A stretch of 5,732 nucleotides of DNA from a bacterium (GCA_028820035.1 JAPPKI010000081.1:1-5732); one strand, 5' to 3'. Numbered from the stretch's first letter, positions 1 to 5,732 are shown. The notes: generated by a model not told the origin, from the letters alone. Made by a program: numbers and translations.

Positions 1-758
1 GCCAGGGTCTGGGGCTTGGTGGACAGCATGGCCATGTAGCCGGTGCCCCCGGTGATCACCTCCAGCGACCGGGCCATGGCCGCCTGTTCGGCCTCGGTCA
101 CCCCCTCCATCATCTTGACCGGGTCGGCAGCCTCTTCAGCGGTGGGCTGGGCGAAGAGCATGTTGAAGTGGGCGGCGATGAGCCGGTCGCCGTAAGCCTC
201 GGCCATGCGCCGGGTGACCAGCGCCCCCCAGTCGCCCCCTTGCACGATGTAGCGGTCGTAACCCAATTGCTCCATGACCCCGGCGATGGCCTCCGCGCAG
301 CGGTGCATGTCCACGCCGGGGTTGGCGGTAGGACCGGAGAAGCCGTAGCCGGGCAGCGACGGGACCACAATATGGAAGGCGTCGGCCGGATCGCCGCCGT
401 GGGCGGCCGGGTCGGACAGCGGGCCCATCATCTCCCGGAACTCCACCACCGAGCCCATGTACCCGTGGATCATCACCATGGGCAGCGCGTCAGGCTCCGG
501 CGAGCGCACATGGTAGAAGTGCACCCGCTCGCCGGCTGCAGCCGCGGTGAACTGGGGAAAGGCGTTGAGATAGGCCTCTCGGGCCCGCCAGTCGTAGCCG
601 TCGGCCCAGTACTCGCAGAGCTCCCGCATGTAGGCCACGTCGGCGCCGTCGTCCCACCCCGGCCGCACGGTGTCGGGCCATCGGGTCATGGCCAAACGCC
701 GGTGCAGGTCGCCTAGGTCGGTTTGGGGGACGTCGATCTCGAACGGCTCAATGCTCAT
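1..758 (-). CDS. Epoxide hydrolase, EHN-domain family (C-terminus cut by window edge)
   Basis: An alpha/beta-hydrolase-fold epoxide hydrolase of the microsomal-like group, which opens epoxides to vicinal diols through an Asp ester intermediate. The first 252 residues are visible; family members usually run about 370-390, so roughly a third is missing, including the catalytic His and probably the acid. Residues 1-90 match the EHN N-terminal domain (RWPD at 26-29, YDWR at 55-58, LNAFPQF at 64-70). The oxyanion motif is HGYM at 98-101, where the family normally has HGxP. The nucleophile elbow is GGDWG at 174-178, with D176 the expected nucleophile. TGY at 239-241 and KPQTL at 248-252 fit the ring-polarising Tyr region. 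The ATG start follows the permease stop by 34 nt on the same strand, with only a weak purine stretch (GCGGGA) before it and no promoter seen, so it is probably cotranscribed with the transporter. The family call is strong; the substrate is unknown. Confidence 0.9.
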   Translation of the reverse strand, partial: MSIEPFEIDVPQTDLGDLHRRLAMTRWPDTVRPGWDDGADVAYMRELCEYWADGYDWRAREAYLNAFPQFTAAAAGERVHFYHVRSPEPDALPMVMIHGYMGSVVEFREMMGPLSDPAAHGGDPADAFHIVVPSLPGYGFSGPTANPGVDMHRCAEAIAGVMEQLGYDRYIVQGGDWGALVTRRMAEAYGDRLIAAHFNMLFAQPTAEEAADPVKMMEGVTEAEQAAMARSLEVITGGTGYMAMLSTKPQTL

Positions 759-792
759 TCCCGCAGCGTGTCACAGACCCGCGTCGGCACCG

Positions 793-2391
793 CTAGTCGA
801 AATGATCGGCCCGGCGGACTACGAAGATCCAGGTGAGCACGGCCGACAGCACCACGAGCACACCCGACCAGATGCCAGCTTCGGCCACGAAGGCCTCTTC
901 GATGCTGTTGAACGCCTTGGTGGTGAGGGTGGGGAAGTCGAACGGGGCGATGAGCAGGGTGATGGGCAGTTCTTTCATCACCGAAAGCATCACCAGCCCG
1001 CCCCCGGCTAGCAGCCCCGGGGCCATGAGCGGCAGCTCCAGCGACCGGAAGCGGCGCACCCATCGGGCTCCCAGGGTGCGGGCCGCGTCGGTCAGCCGAG
1101 AAGACACAGCAGCCACCGCAACCTGGGAGGTGCGCATGGTTTGGCCGCCGAAGCGCACCATGTAGGCGAACACCAGCAACACCAGGGTGTTGCGGAGGTG
1201 GCTGCCGATGTCGGTCTTCAGGGTCCAGAACAGCAGCGCCAGTCCGATGAGGATTCCGGGAAGTGCGAATGCCGACACGATCACGGCGTTGGCAACCGTG
1301 CCGATCCGGGATCGGTGGCGGACGACGAGGTAGGCGGCGGGAAGCACCAGAGCCACCGAGACCACCGCGGCCAGAAGGCTCCCGTAGGCGGTGTGCCAGG
1401 TGGGCGCCCACACGTCATCCCATCCCACGAGAAGGTCTCGTCCGCCGGAGGCCTCCAGCCTGATGCCATCGATGGTCCAGTCGGCCAGCGATGCGACCGG
1501 CCCCAACAGGGCTATCGCCACCGATCCGATCAGAAACGCCACCGCAATCGGTTTGGCGCGGCCCAGCCGATAGACAACCGGGCTCCGCGATCGCACCGGT
1601 GCGGCGTGCTCATATCGCCGTGTTGCGCCCCGCTCAACCAGCACCACCACCGCAGCCAGCACCAGCAGGATCACGCTGAGGGCCATCGACACTGGTTGAT
1701 TGTTCAGCCGAGTGGTGTAGATGGCCCGGCTCAGCGTGTCGTAACGCATGAGCTGCACCGCGCCGAAATCGCTGATGGCGTAGAGGAACACCAGCAGGGT
1801 GCCGGCGCTGATGGCAGTCGCCGCTTGGGGCAAGACCACTCTGCGGATGACGGTTAGCGGGCTGTCGCCCAGCAGACGAGCGGTCTCCTCGGCCGACCCG
1901 GGCAGGCGCCGCAGCCGGGCGGCCACGGGCAGGTACACATAGGGATAGGTGAACAGGGTGAGAGCCAGCCACGCGCCGAATAGGCCCCGTATCTCCACGT
2001 CCCACACCAGGCCCAGGTTGTCCAGCCAGTCGGACAGCAGTCCGCCGGGGTTGAGGGTCCGGATCAAGGCCGCGGCGCCGATGAACGTGGGGAACACCAG
2101 CGGAAGGGGCAGCAGCGCTTGCCACATGCGCTTGAGCGGGACGTCGCACCGGGTGGTCAGCCAGGCCAGAGCGGTGCCGAACACCGCGGTGGAGGCCGAG
2201 ACCAGCACGGCCAGTCGCAGTGTGCGCAACAACGGCCCCTGGGTGCGCTGGGAGAACAGCACGCCCAGCGGATCGCTGTGGAAAGTGAAGTTGCGCCACA
2301 CCAAGTAGCCGGCGGGAAAGGCGAATCCCACGGTTACCACGATGGCGAGCACCTTCAGCAGTGCCGGGGAGTGGATTGTCGGCGACCGCAC
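793..2391 (-). CDS. fbpB: Fe(III)-type ABC transporter permease, fused two-domain (FbpB-like)
   Basis: The membrane component of a binding-protein-dependent importer, 532 residues, the normal length for the fused permeases of ferric iron systems. I count about 12 hydrophobic segments, near residues 11-31, 58-80, 93-111, 136-158, 192-212, 235-252, 281-303, 336-357, 366-391, 401-420, 457-480 and 505-526. This is two six-helix halves joined by a charged linker around 253-280. Each half carries an EAA loop that docks on the ATPase: EETARLLGDSPLTVIRRVVLP begins at 168, and DAARTLGARW at 435-444 leads to ELP at 452-454. SDFGAVQLMRYDTLSRAIYTT from 207 is typical of the iron group. The start is GTG at 2391; the frame is open back to a TAA at 2437-2439 but has no better start, and there is no Shine-Dalgarno sequence. 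It follows the ATPase by 99 bp. Thiamine, sulfate or phosphonate permeases are related alternatives; the iron assignment is inferred from similarity. Confidence 0.88.
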   Translation of the reverse strand: MRSPTIHSPALLKVLAIVVTVGFAFPAGYLVWRNFTFHSDPLGVLFSQRTQGPLLRTLRLAVLVSASTAVFGTALAWLTTRCDVPLKRMWQALLPLPLVFPTFIGAAALIRTLNPGGLLSDWLDNLGLVWDVEIRGLFGAWLALTLFTYPYVYLPVAARLRRLPGSAEETARLLGDSPLTVIRRVVLPQAATAISAGTLLVFLYAISDFGAVQLMRYDTLSRAIYTTRLNNQPVSMALSVILLVLAAVVVLVERGATRRYEHAAPVRSRSPVVYRLGRAKPIAVAFLIGSVAIALLGPVASLADWTIDGIRLEASGGRDLLVGWDDVWAPTWHTAYGSLLAAVVSVALVLPAAYLVVRHRSRIGTVANAVIVSAFALPGILIGLALLFWTLKTDIGSHLRNTLVLLVFAYMVRFGGQTMRTSQVAVAAVSSRLTDAARTLGARWVRRFRSLELPLMAPGLLAGGGLVMLSVMKELPITLLIAPFDFPTLTTKAFNSIEEAFVAEAGIWSGVLVVLSAVLTWIFVVRRADHFD

Positions 2392-2399
2392 AAAGAGCG

Positions 2400-2428
2400 A
2401 CTTTATCCACAGGAGTCCAAGAGGGTAA
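2400..2428 (-). promoter_or_regulatory. Candidate leaderless promoter of the permease gene
   Basis: On the minus strand TAAAGT (2405-2400) fits the actinobacterial -10 pattern TAnnnT. It ends 8 nt before the GTG start at 2391, which would place transcription initiation at or within two bases of the start codon. TTACCC at 2428-2423 lies 17 bp further upstream as a poor -35 element (3 of 6). No ribosome binding site is visible, consistent with leaderless translation. If real, the permease and epoxide hydrolase can be transcribed apart from the ATPase. Confidence 0.4.
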
Positions 2429-2440
2429 AGCTTGCTTTAC
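2425..2440. promoter_or_regulatory. 16-bp palindrome, candidate operator
   Basis: GTAAAGC-TT-GCTTTAC is a perfect inverted repeat with 7-bp arms and a 2-bp centre. It lies in the AT-rich 99-bp gap between the ATPase stop and the permease start and overlaps the proposed -35 of the permease promoter, a position suited to repression. It has no following T-run and its arms are AT-rich, so it is not a convincing terminator. It does not match the Fur or DtxR/IdeR consensus. Confidence 0.4.
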
Positions 2441-2490
2441 ATCTATTGCGAAGCGGGCTGGAGTTTGCTGTCGTCGATTGATGGTCGGGA

Positions 2491-3537
2491 TCAGCCGCGG
2501 TCGAAAGCTACCGCAGGCGGACCGATGTAGGAGGGGGCGACCCGGTCGCCGGGGGAGAAGCTCTGCGTGCCGCTTACTCGTACGTGGAGACGGATTCCGT
2601 CGGGGTTGGCCACGGTAACCACGGCATCAGCACCCTGGAACTCGAAGTTCTCCACGGTGTGGGCGGCAACCTCGCCCTCGGCGGCGCGCAAGTCCACGTC
2701 CTCGGGCCTCACCGCCACTTCAACCGGGCCCTGACGAGCTTCGAGGAGGGGAACAGGCCCGAAATCGGTCTCGGCTGTGGAGCCCGCAGCCTCCGCGGGG
2801 TACATCGACACCGCGCCCACGAACGCCGCCACCCAGGGTGTGGCCGGGTGATGGTGGACCTCAGAGGGCGACCCGGTCTGCACGATGCGGCCCGCGTCCA
2901 TCACCGCCACCCGATCGCCCAGCACCAACGCCTCTTCTCGATCGTGGGTCACGAACACCGCGGTCATGTCGGCATCGCGCAGCAGCTCGCGCACCTCGGA
3001 GCGAACCTCGCGCCGCAGAGCGGCGTCCAGATTGGAGAAGGGCTCGTCCAGCAAGAGCACTTTGGGCTTGGGGGCGATGGCCCGGGCCAGCGCCACCCGC
3101 TGCTGCTGGCCGCCCGAGAGGGTGTCGGGGGTGCGTTCCTGCATTCCCGGCAAGTTCACCAGCTCCAACGTTTTGGCCACCTCTGCGATTCGCTGACGTC
3201 GGGGGACCCCGTAGCCCACGTTTCCGGCCACATCTAGGTGGGGGAACAGCGCCCAGTCTTGGAACACCATGCCCACCTGGCGGTCCTCAGGCCGGATCCA
3301 GGAGCGGTGGCCGTCCACAGGGTTCCCGTCCAATACCACCTTGCCCTTGTCGGCTTGCTCCAAACCGGCGATGAGCCGCAACAGGGTGGTCTTTCCGCAT
3401 CCGCTCGGCCCCAGTAGAGACAGCATCTCCCCGGCATGCAGCGTCAGATTGAAGTCGATCAGCACCTTGGTGGCGCCGAACGACTTGTACACGCCCTCGA
3501 CGGACAGCAGCGGAGCAGCGGAATCGGCGACTGACAC
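2491..3537 (-). CDS. fbpC: Fe(III)-type ABC transporter ATP-binding protein (FbpC-like)
   Basis: The cytoplasmic ATPase of the importer, 348 residues, close to the usual 345-360 for the FbpC/PotA/UgpC type. All nucleotide-binding motifs are intact: Walker A GPSGCGKT at 43-50, Q-loop Q93 in VFQDW, signature LSGGQQQ at 140-146, Walker B VLLLDEP at 160-166, D-loop SNLD at 168-171 and switch H198 in VTHDREEA. Residues from about 240 to 348 form a C-terminal TOBE-type region that contains VEVAVRPEDVDLR at 272-284 and often has regulatory or stabilising roles. The start is GTG at 3537, chosen because the conserved N-terminal strand (LLSVEGVYKSF) begins ten residues in and a -10 hexamer lies just upstream. 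It is the first gene of its operon in the window and is followed by the permease. Iron is the best guess for the substrate; sequence motifs alone cannot exclude other anions, polyamines or thiamine. Confidence 0.92.
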   Translation of the reverse strand: MSVADSAAPLLSVEGVYKSFGATKVLIDFNLTLHAGEMLSLLGPSGCGKTTLLRLIAGLEQADKGKVVLDGNPVDGHRSWIRPEDRQVGMVFQDWALFPHLDVAGNVGYGVPRRQRIAEVAKTLELVNLPGMQERTPDTLSGGQQQRVALARAIAPKPKVLLLDEPFSNLDAALRREVRSEVRELLRDADMTAVFVTHDREEALVLGDRVAVMDAGRIVQTGSPSEVHHHPATPWVAAFVGAVSMYPAEAAGSTAETDFGPVPLLEARQGPVEVAVRPEDVDLRAAEGEVAAHTVENFEFQGADAVVTVANPDGIRLHVRVSGTQSFSPGDRVAPSYIGPPAVAFDRG

Positions 3538-3546
3538 TTGGCCGAC

Positions 3547-3555
3547 AGGCTAACC
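3547..3555 (-). promoter_or_regulatory. Candidate ATPase promoter -10 overlapping a DtxR/IdeR-like half site
   Basis: The minus strand reads GGTTAGCCT, which matches exactly nine central positions of the DtxR/IdeR iron box (TTAGGTTAGSCTAACCTAA). The flanks match poorly, giving about 10 of 19 overall, so this is at most a half site. Within it TAGCCT (3552-3547) fits the TAnnnT -10 pattern and ends 9 nt before the GTG at 3537, again implying a leader of 0-3 nt. Binding here would cover the promoter of a presumed iron importer. Confidence 0.35.
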
Positions 3556-3566
3556 GGCGATATCAG

Positions 3567-3589
3567 AGGCCAGTCACATGTGCTGGCCT
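3567..3589. promoter_or_regulatory. Interrupted palindrome in the divergent promoter region
   Basis: AGGCCAG (3567-3573) and CTGGCCT (3583-3589) are perfect inverted 7-bp arms. Between them lie a single T and CACATGTG (3575-3582), itself a perfect palindrome, so the whole is a 22-bp palindrome with one extra base left of centre. It sits between the proposed start points of the ATPase and the plus-strand hydrolase, upstream of both. It is therefore more likely a protein-binding site than an RNA hairpin. The binding protein is unknown. Confidence 0.4.
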
Positions 3590-3612
3590 GCTCGACCTCA
3601 TTGCCTCTGGGT

Positions 3613-3618
3613 TACAGT
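3613..3618 (+). promoter_or_regulatory. Candidate -10 element of the plus-strand hydrolase gene
   Basis: TACAGT fits TAnnnT and ends 8 nt before the GTG at 3627. The predicted start point falls at about 3625-3627, so the mRNA would be leaderless. CTCGAC at 3591-3596, 16 bp upstream, is a weak -35 candidate. No Shine-Dalgarno sequence precedes the start. Confidence 0.4.
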
Positions 3619-3626
3619 CCCGGATT

Positions 3627-4406
3627 GTGATGGTGCCCACCGAATTCGGACCGATCGAAGTGCATGTCCAAGGTGAGGGGCCACTGGTGGTGATGCTGCC
3701 GTCGATGGGCCGGGGGGCGGCCGATTTCGACAGGTTGGCCGCCGATGTGGCTGCCGCCGGCTACCGGGTGGCCTGCCCTGAGCCTCGTGGCCTCGGGACC
3801 AGCGCGGTGCCCGACCGAGAGGAGACCCTGGCCACGCTGGCCGACGATGTGGCCGCGGTGGTCGCCGAGCTCGGAGGGGGACCCGCGGTGATTGTGGGGC
3901 ACGCCTACGGCAATCGGATCGCCCGCATGACCGCTACCAACCACCCCGAGCTGGTGGAGAGCCTGGTGCTGTTGGCCTGCGGCGGGTTCATCCCGGTCAC
4001 CGACGAGATGGCCGTGGCCATGCGGACGATCTTCGACCCCCGCAATTCTCCCGATGTCCGCCTCGATGCGGTAGGGCGAGCGTTTTTCGCGCCGGGCAAC
4101 GACGCCAGCGTGTGGGTCGACGGCTGGTTCGGAAAACTGGCCCGAGCTCAAGAGCAGGCCACCGTGTCGACCCCGGTGGGCGACTGGTGGGCGGGAGGCC
4201 TCGCTCCCATGCTGGCGGTGCAGCCCGCGGACGACCGGCTAGCCGTGCCGGCCAACGCCGACGCTCTTGTCGAAGCCGTCGGCGACCGGGTCGAGGTGGT
4301 GGCCATCCCCAACGCCGGCCACGCCCTTTTGCCCGAGCAGCCCGAAGCGGTGGCCAAAACGGTTATCGACTGGCTCAACCGCCGCCGAATCGGAGCCGGC
4401 GTCTGA
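3627..4406 (+). CDS. Alpha/beta-hydrolase-fold protein lacking the usual nucleophile
   Basis: A 259-residue single-domain alpha/beta hydrolase, the usual size for the family. Visible landmarks are the oxyanion region VVMLPSMGRG at 21-30, the ACPEPRGLGTSA strand-loop at 49-60, the elbow VIVGHAYGNRIAR at 88-100, acidic candidates D202/D203 before the last strand, and the conserved C-terminal His in NAGHALLPEQPE (H232). The elbow position that should hold Ser, Asp or Cys is Ala93 (codon GCC), so ordinary ester or epoxide hydrolysis by the canonical triad is not expected. It may be a non-hydrolytic binding or lyase-like member, or use another residue. GTG 3627, ATG 3630 and GTG 3633 are consecutive possible starts; the first is chosen because of the promoter spacing. 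It diverges from the transporter operon across 89 bp and converges on the acyl-CoA dehydrogenase with a 26-bp gap. The function and substrate are unknown. Confidence 0.87.
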   Translation: MMVPTEFGPIEVHVQGEGPLVVMLPSMGRGAADFDRLAADVAAAGYRVACPEPRGLGTSAVPDREETLATLADDVAAVVAELGGGPAVIVGHAYGNRIARMTATNHPELVESLVLLACGGFIPVTDEMAVAMRTIFDPRNSPDVRLDAVGRAFFAPGNDASVWVDGWFGKLARAQEQATVSTPVGDWWAGGLAPMLAVQPADDRLAVPANADALVEAVGDRVEVVAIPNAGHALLPEQPEAVAKTVIDWLNRRRIGAGV

Positions 4407-4432
4407 TTGGATTCAGGCGCCCGGGCAGCGAG

Positions 4433-5632
4433 TTAGTTCCGGGGGACCTCGTTCCAGGGGATGGCCTTGTCCACCCGGGGCTCGCCGGGGAGGCCGAGGA
4501 TTTGCTCGCCCAGAATGTTGCGCATGATCTCGGTGGTGCCGCCCTCGATGGAGTTGGCCCGGGACCGCAGGAAGGCGTGGCCGATCCCGCTCTCGGCCCC
4601 GGTTTCCGACACGATGTCGGGCCGGCGGAAGGTGTAGTCGAAGTCCACTGAGCCAGCCGGCCCCTGAAGGTTCACGCACTCCTCGAAAATGGACTTGTTC
4701 AGCTCGGCGTGGATGGCCTTGGCCACCGAGCCCTCCGGACCGGGGTTGCCGGCCCGGCGGTTCTGCGAGGCCCTCATGTTGGTGAGCCGCAGTGTCTCCG
4801 CCTGGCTCCACAGCTTCATCACTCGGTCCAAACGGGCTGAGGTGCGCTGCTCGTCGGGCAATTCAGCCCACACTTGCACCAGCTCGGCAATGCTGCCTGA
4901 ACCCCGCTTTGGTGAACCACCGCCCCCGATCACGGTGCGCTCGTTCATCAACGTGGTGAGCGCCACCCCCCAGCCCTCGCCTTCGCCGCCGATCCGGTCG
5001 GCGTCGGGCACCTGCACGCCGGTCATATACACCTCATTGAACTCGGCCTCACCGGTGATCTGGCGCAGGGGACGCACCTCCACTCCCTCGGCGTGCATGT
5101 CCAGCGCGAAGTAGGTCATGCCCTTGTGCTTGGGGGATTCGGGGTTGCTGCGGGCCACCAGCATGCCCCGGTCGGCCAGGTGGGCGAGGGTGTTCCACAC
5201 TTTCTGGCCGTCCAGGGTCCACACCTCACCGTCGCGTACCGCACGGGTGGCCAGACCAGCGAAATCGCTGCCCGCTCCCGGCTCGGAGAACAGCTGGCAC
5301 CAGCGCTCCTCGCCAGTGAACATGGGCCGCAGGAAACGGCGCTTCTGCTCGTCGGTGCCGTGGGTCACAATGGTGGGACCGGCCAGGGTGAAGAAGAAGA
5401 TGCCGGGATCGGCCGATCCGGTGCCGGCGTTGCGCAGGCGGGTCTCGATGTGGCGCTGGAAGCGAGGCGCCAAGCCGAGGCCGCCGAATCCCACCGGGAA
5501 GTGGATCCAGGCCAGCCCGGCGTCGTACTGGTAGCCGCGGAACTCTTCCACCGACAAGGTGGTCGGGTCGTGCTCGGCCAACAACGCGTCGATGGCGTCG
5601 TCGATTTCTTGGGGGATTCCGTCCGTGCTCAC
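4433..5632 (-). CDS. Acyl-CoA dehydrogenase family protein (FadE-like)
   Basis: An FAD-dependent dehydrogenase that introduces an alpha-beta double bond into acyl-CoA thioesters, passing electrons to ETF, in the cytoplasm. At 399 residues it is the normal length. The N-terminal helical domain occupies about 1-110, including FPVGFGGLGL at 45-54. The middle beta domain has the FAD/substrate segment CQLFSEPGAGSDFAGL at 112-127 and WTLDGQKVWNT at 138-148. The C-terminal helical domain ends with NSIEGGTTEIMRNILGEQIL at 360-379, where E363 occupies the catalytic-base position known from medium-chain enzymes. A short Gly-rich insert (VIGGGGSPKRGSGS, 234-247) follows the middle domain. The start is GTG at 5632, which overlaps the stop of the gene upstream in a GTGA, so translation is probably coupled; no ribosome binding site is seen. 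Chain length or ring substrate cannot be read from the sequence; mycobacterial relatives act on fatty acids or sterol side chains. Confidence 0.93.
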   Translation of the reverse strand: MSTDGIPQEIDDAIDALLAEHDPTTLSVEEFRGYQYDAGLAWIHFPVGFGGLGLAPRFQRHIETRLRNAGTGSADPGIFFFTLAGPTIVTHGTDEQKRRFLRPMFTGEERWCQLFSEPGAGSDFAGLATRAVRDGEVWTLDGQKVWNTLAHLADRGMLVARSNPESPKHKGMTYFALDMHAEGVEVRPLRQITGEAEFNEVYMTGVQVPDADRIGGEGEGWGVALTTLMNERTVIGGGGSPKRGSGSIAELVQVWAELPDEQRTSARLDRVMKLWSQAETLRLTNMRASQNRRAGNPGPEGSVAKAIHAELNKSIFEECVNLQGPAGSVDFDYTFRRPDIVSETGAESGIGHAFLRSRANSIEGGTTEIMRNILGEQILGLPGEPRVDKAIPWNEVPRN

Positions 5633-5732
5633 AAGGCCAATCTAGCTTTCAAATTATCGAAGCAGGCCATCGACCGACGGGCAGCTTCGCCGGTTTCGAT
5701 GGCATTGAGCTGGTCGGAGAACACCTCTATCG
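5629..5732 (-). CDS. C-terminal end of an unidentified gene (33 codons visible)
   Basis: On the minus strand an open frame enters from the right edge and ends with TGA at 5631-5629. It encodes 33 residues beginning IEVFSDQLNAIETGE and ending NLKARLAL. The peptide has the amphipathic, charged make-up of a real protein C-terminus, and the stop overlaps the acyl-CoA dehydrogenase GTG by 4 nt, a common operon arrangement. Together these make it more credible than the other frames here, which read as Arg/Pro/Cys-rich shadow sequence. I do not recognise the family. The neighbour suggests a fatty acid or CoA-thioester enzyme, but that is only context. Confidence 0.6.
   Translation of the reverse strand, partial: IEVFSDQLNAIETGEAARRSMACFDNLKARLAL

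Noticed and set aside
168..716. Long plus-strand open frame opposite the epoxide hydrolase
   Set aside because: It is His/Gly/Val-rich and antisense to a clearly conserved protein; long antisense frames are expected in GC-rich coding DNA.
1141..1857. 238-codon plus-strand open frame opposite the permease
   Set aside because: The translation is rich in His, Gln and Arg with no recognisable motif, and the minus strand encodes an intact permease with EAA loops.
1634..2410. Minus-strand frame starting GTG at 2410, overlapping the permease start
   Set aside because: It is Arg/Pro/Ala-rich shadow sequence in another frame of the permease; the permease frame has the hydrophobic segments and family motifs.
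2425..2440. Rho-independent terminator for the ATPase gene
   Set aside because: The stem is AT-rich with a 2-bp centre and lacks a trailing T-run, so operator is the better reading.
2584..3237. Plus-strand open frame opposite the ATPase
   Set aside because: It is antisense to an ATPase with every nucleotide-binding motif intact, and the peptide shows no domain features.
4407..4432. Bidirectional terminator between the convergent genes (GCCCGGGC at 4419-4426)
   Set aside because: The stem would be only four base pairs with no loop and no T-run on either strand; any termination here is not visible in the sequence.
1..5732. CRISPR array, insertion sequence, tRNA or other RNA gene, or a novel multi-gene system
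   Set aside because: No spaced direct repeats, transposase, terminal inverted repeats, tRNA-like cloverleaf or unexplained coding cluster was seen; the window is almost fully occupied by recognisable housekeeping or catabolic families.

Overview
The window reads as GC-rich DNA (roughly two-thirds GC by eye) with tightly packed genes, frequent GTG starts and almost no Shine-Dalgarno sequences. Together with the protein families present, this suggests a high-GC actinobacterium, possibly an Acidimicrobiia-like lineage. That placement is inference from style and gene content; there is no rRNA or other marker gene here.

Layout, left to right. A minus-strand block holds the 3' part of the window's first operon: an epoxide hydrolase (1-758, its C-terminus running off the left edge), a two-domain Fe(III)-type ABC permease (793-2391) and its ATPase (2491-3537). 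In transcription order this is ATPase, permease, epoxide hydrolase. An 89-bp divergent intergenic region (3538-3626) separates it from a plus-strand alpha/beta-hydrolase-fold protein (3627-4406). That gene converges, with a 26-bp gap, on a minus-strand acyl-CoA dehydrogenase (4433-5632). The acyl-CoA dehydrogenase in turn overlaps by 4 nt the last 33 codons of an unidentified minus-strand gene entering from the right edge (5629-5732).

How the genes work together. The ATPase and permease form the energising and membrane parts of a binding-protein-dependent importer, most like the ferric iron (FbpBC) group. No substrate-binding protein gene is present in the window. The epoxide hydrolase, the hydrolase-fold protein and the acyl-CoA dehydrogenase are typical of the lipid and xenobiotic catabolism genes that crowd actinobacterial genomes; nothing in the sequence ties them to iron transport except the shared strand of the epoxide hydrolase.

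The regulatory regions hold the more unusual material. Three genes (ATPase, permease, plus-strand hydrolase) start with GTG, have a TAnnnT hexamer ending 8-9 nt upstream and lack a ribosome binding site, which is the pattern of leaderless transcripts. The ATPase hexamer lies inside an exact 9-bp match to the centre of the DtxR/IdeR iron box. Two clear palindromes (2425-2440 and 3567-3589) sit where operators would be expected. The hydrolase-fold protein has alanine where the catalytic nucleophile should be. I see no CRISPR array, mobile element, RNA gene or evident novel multi-gene system.
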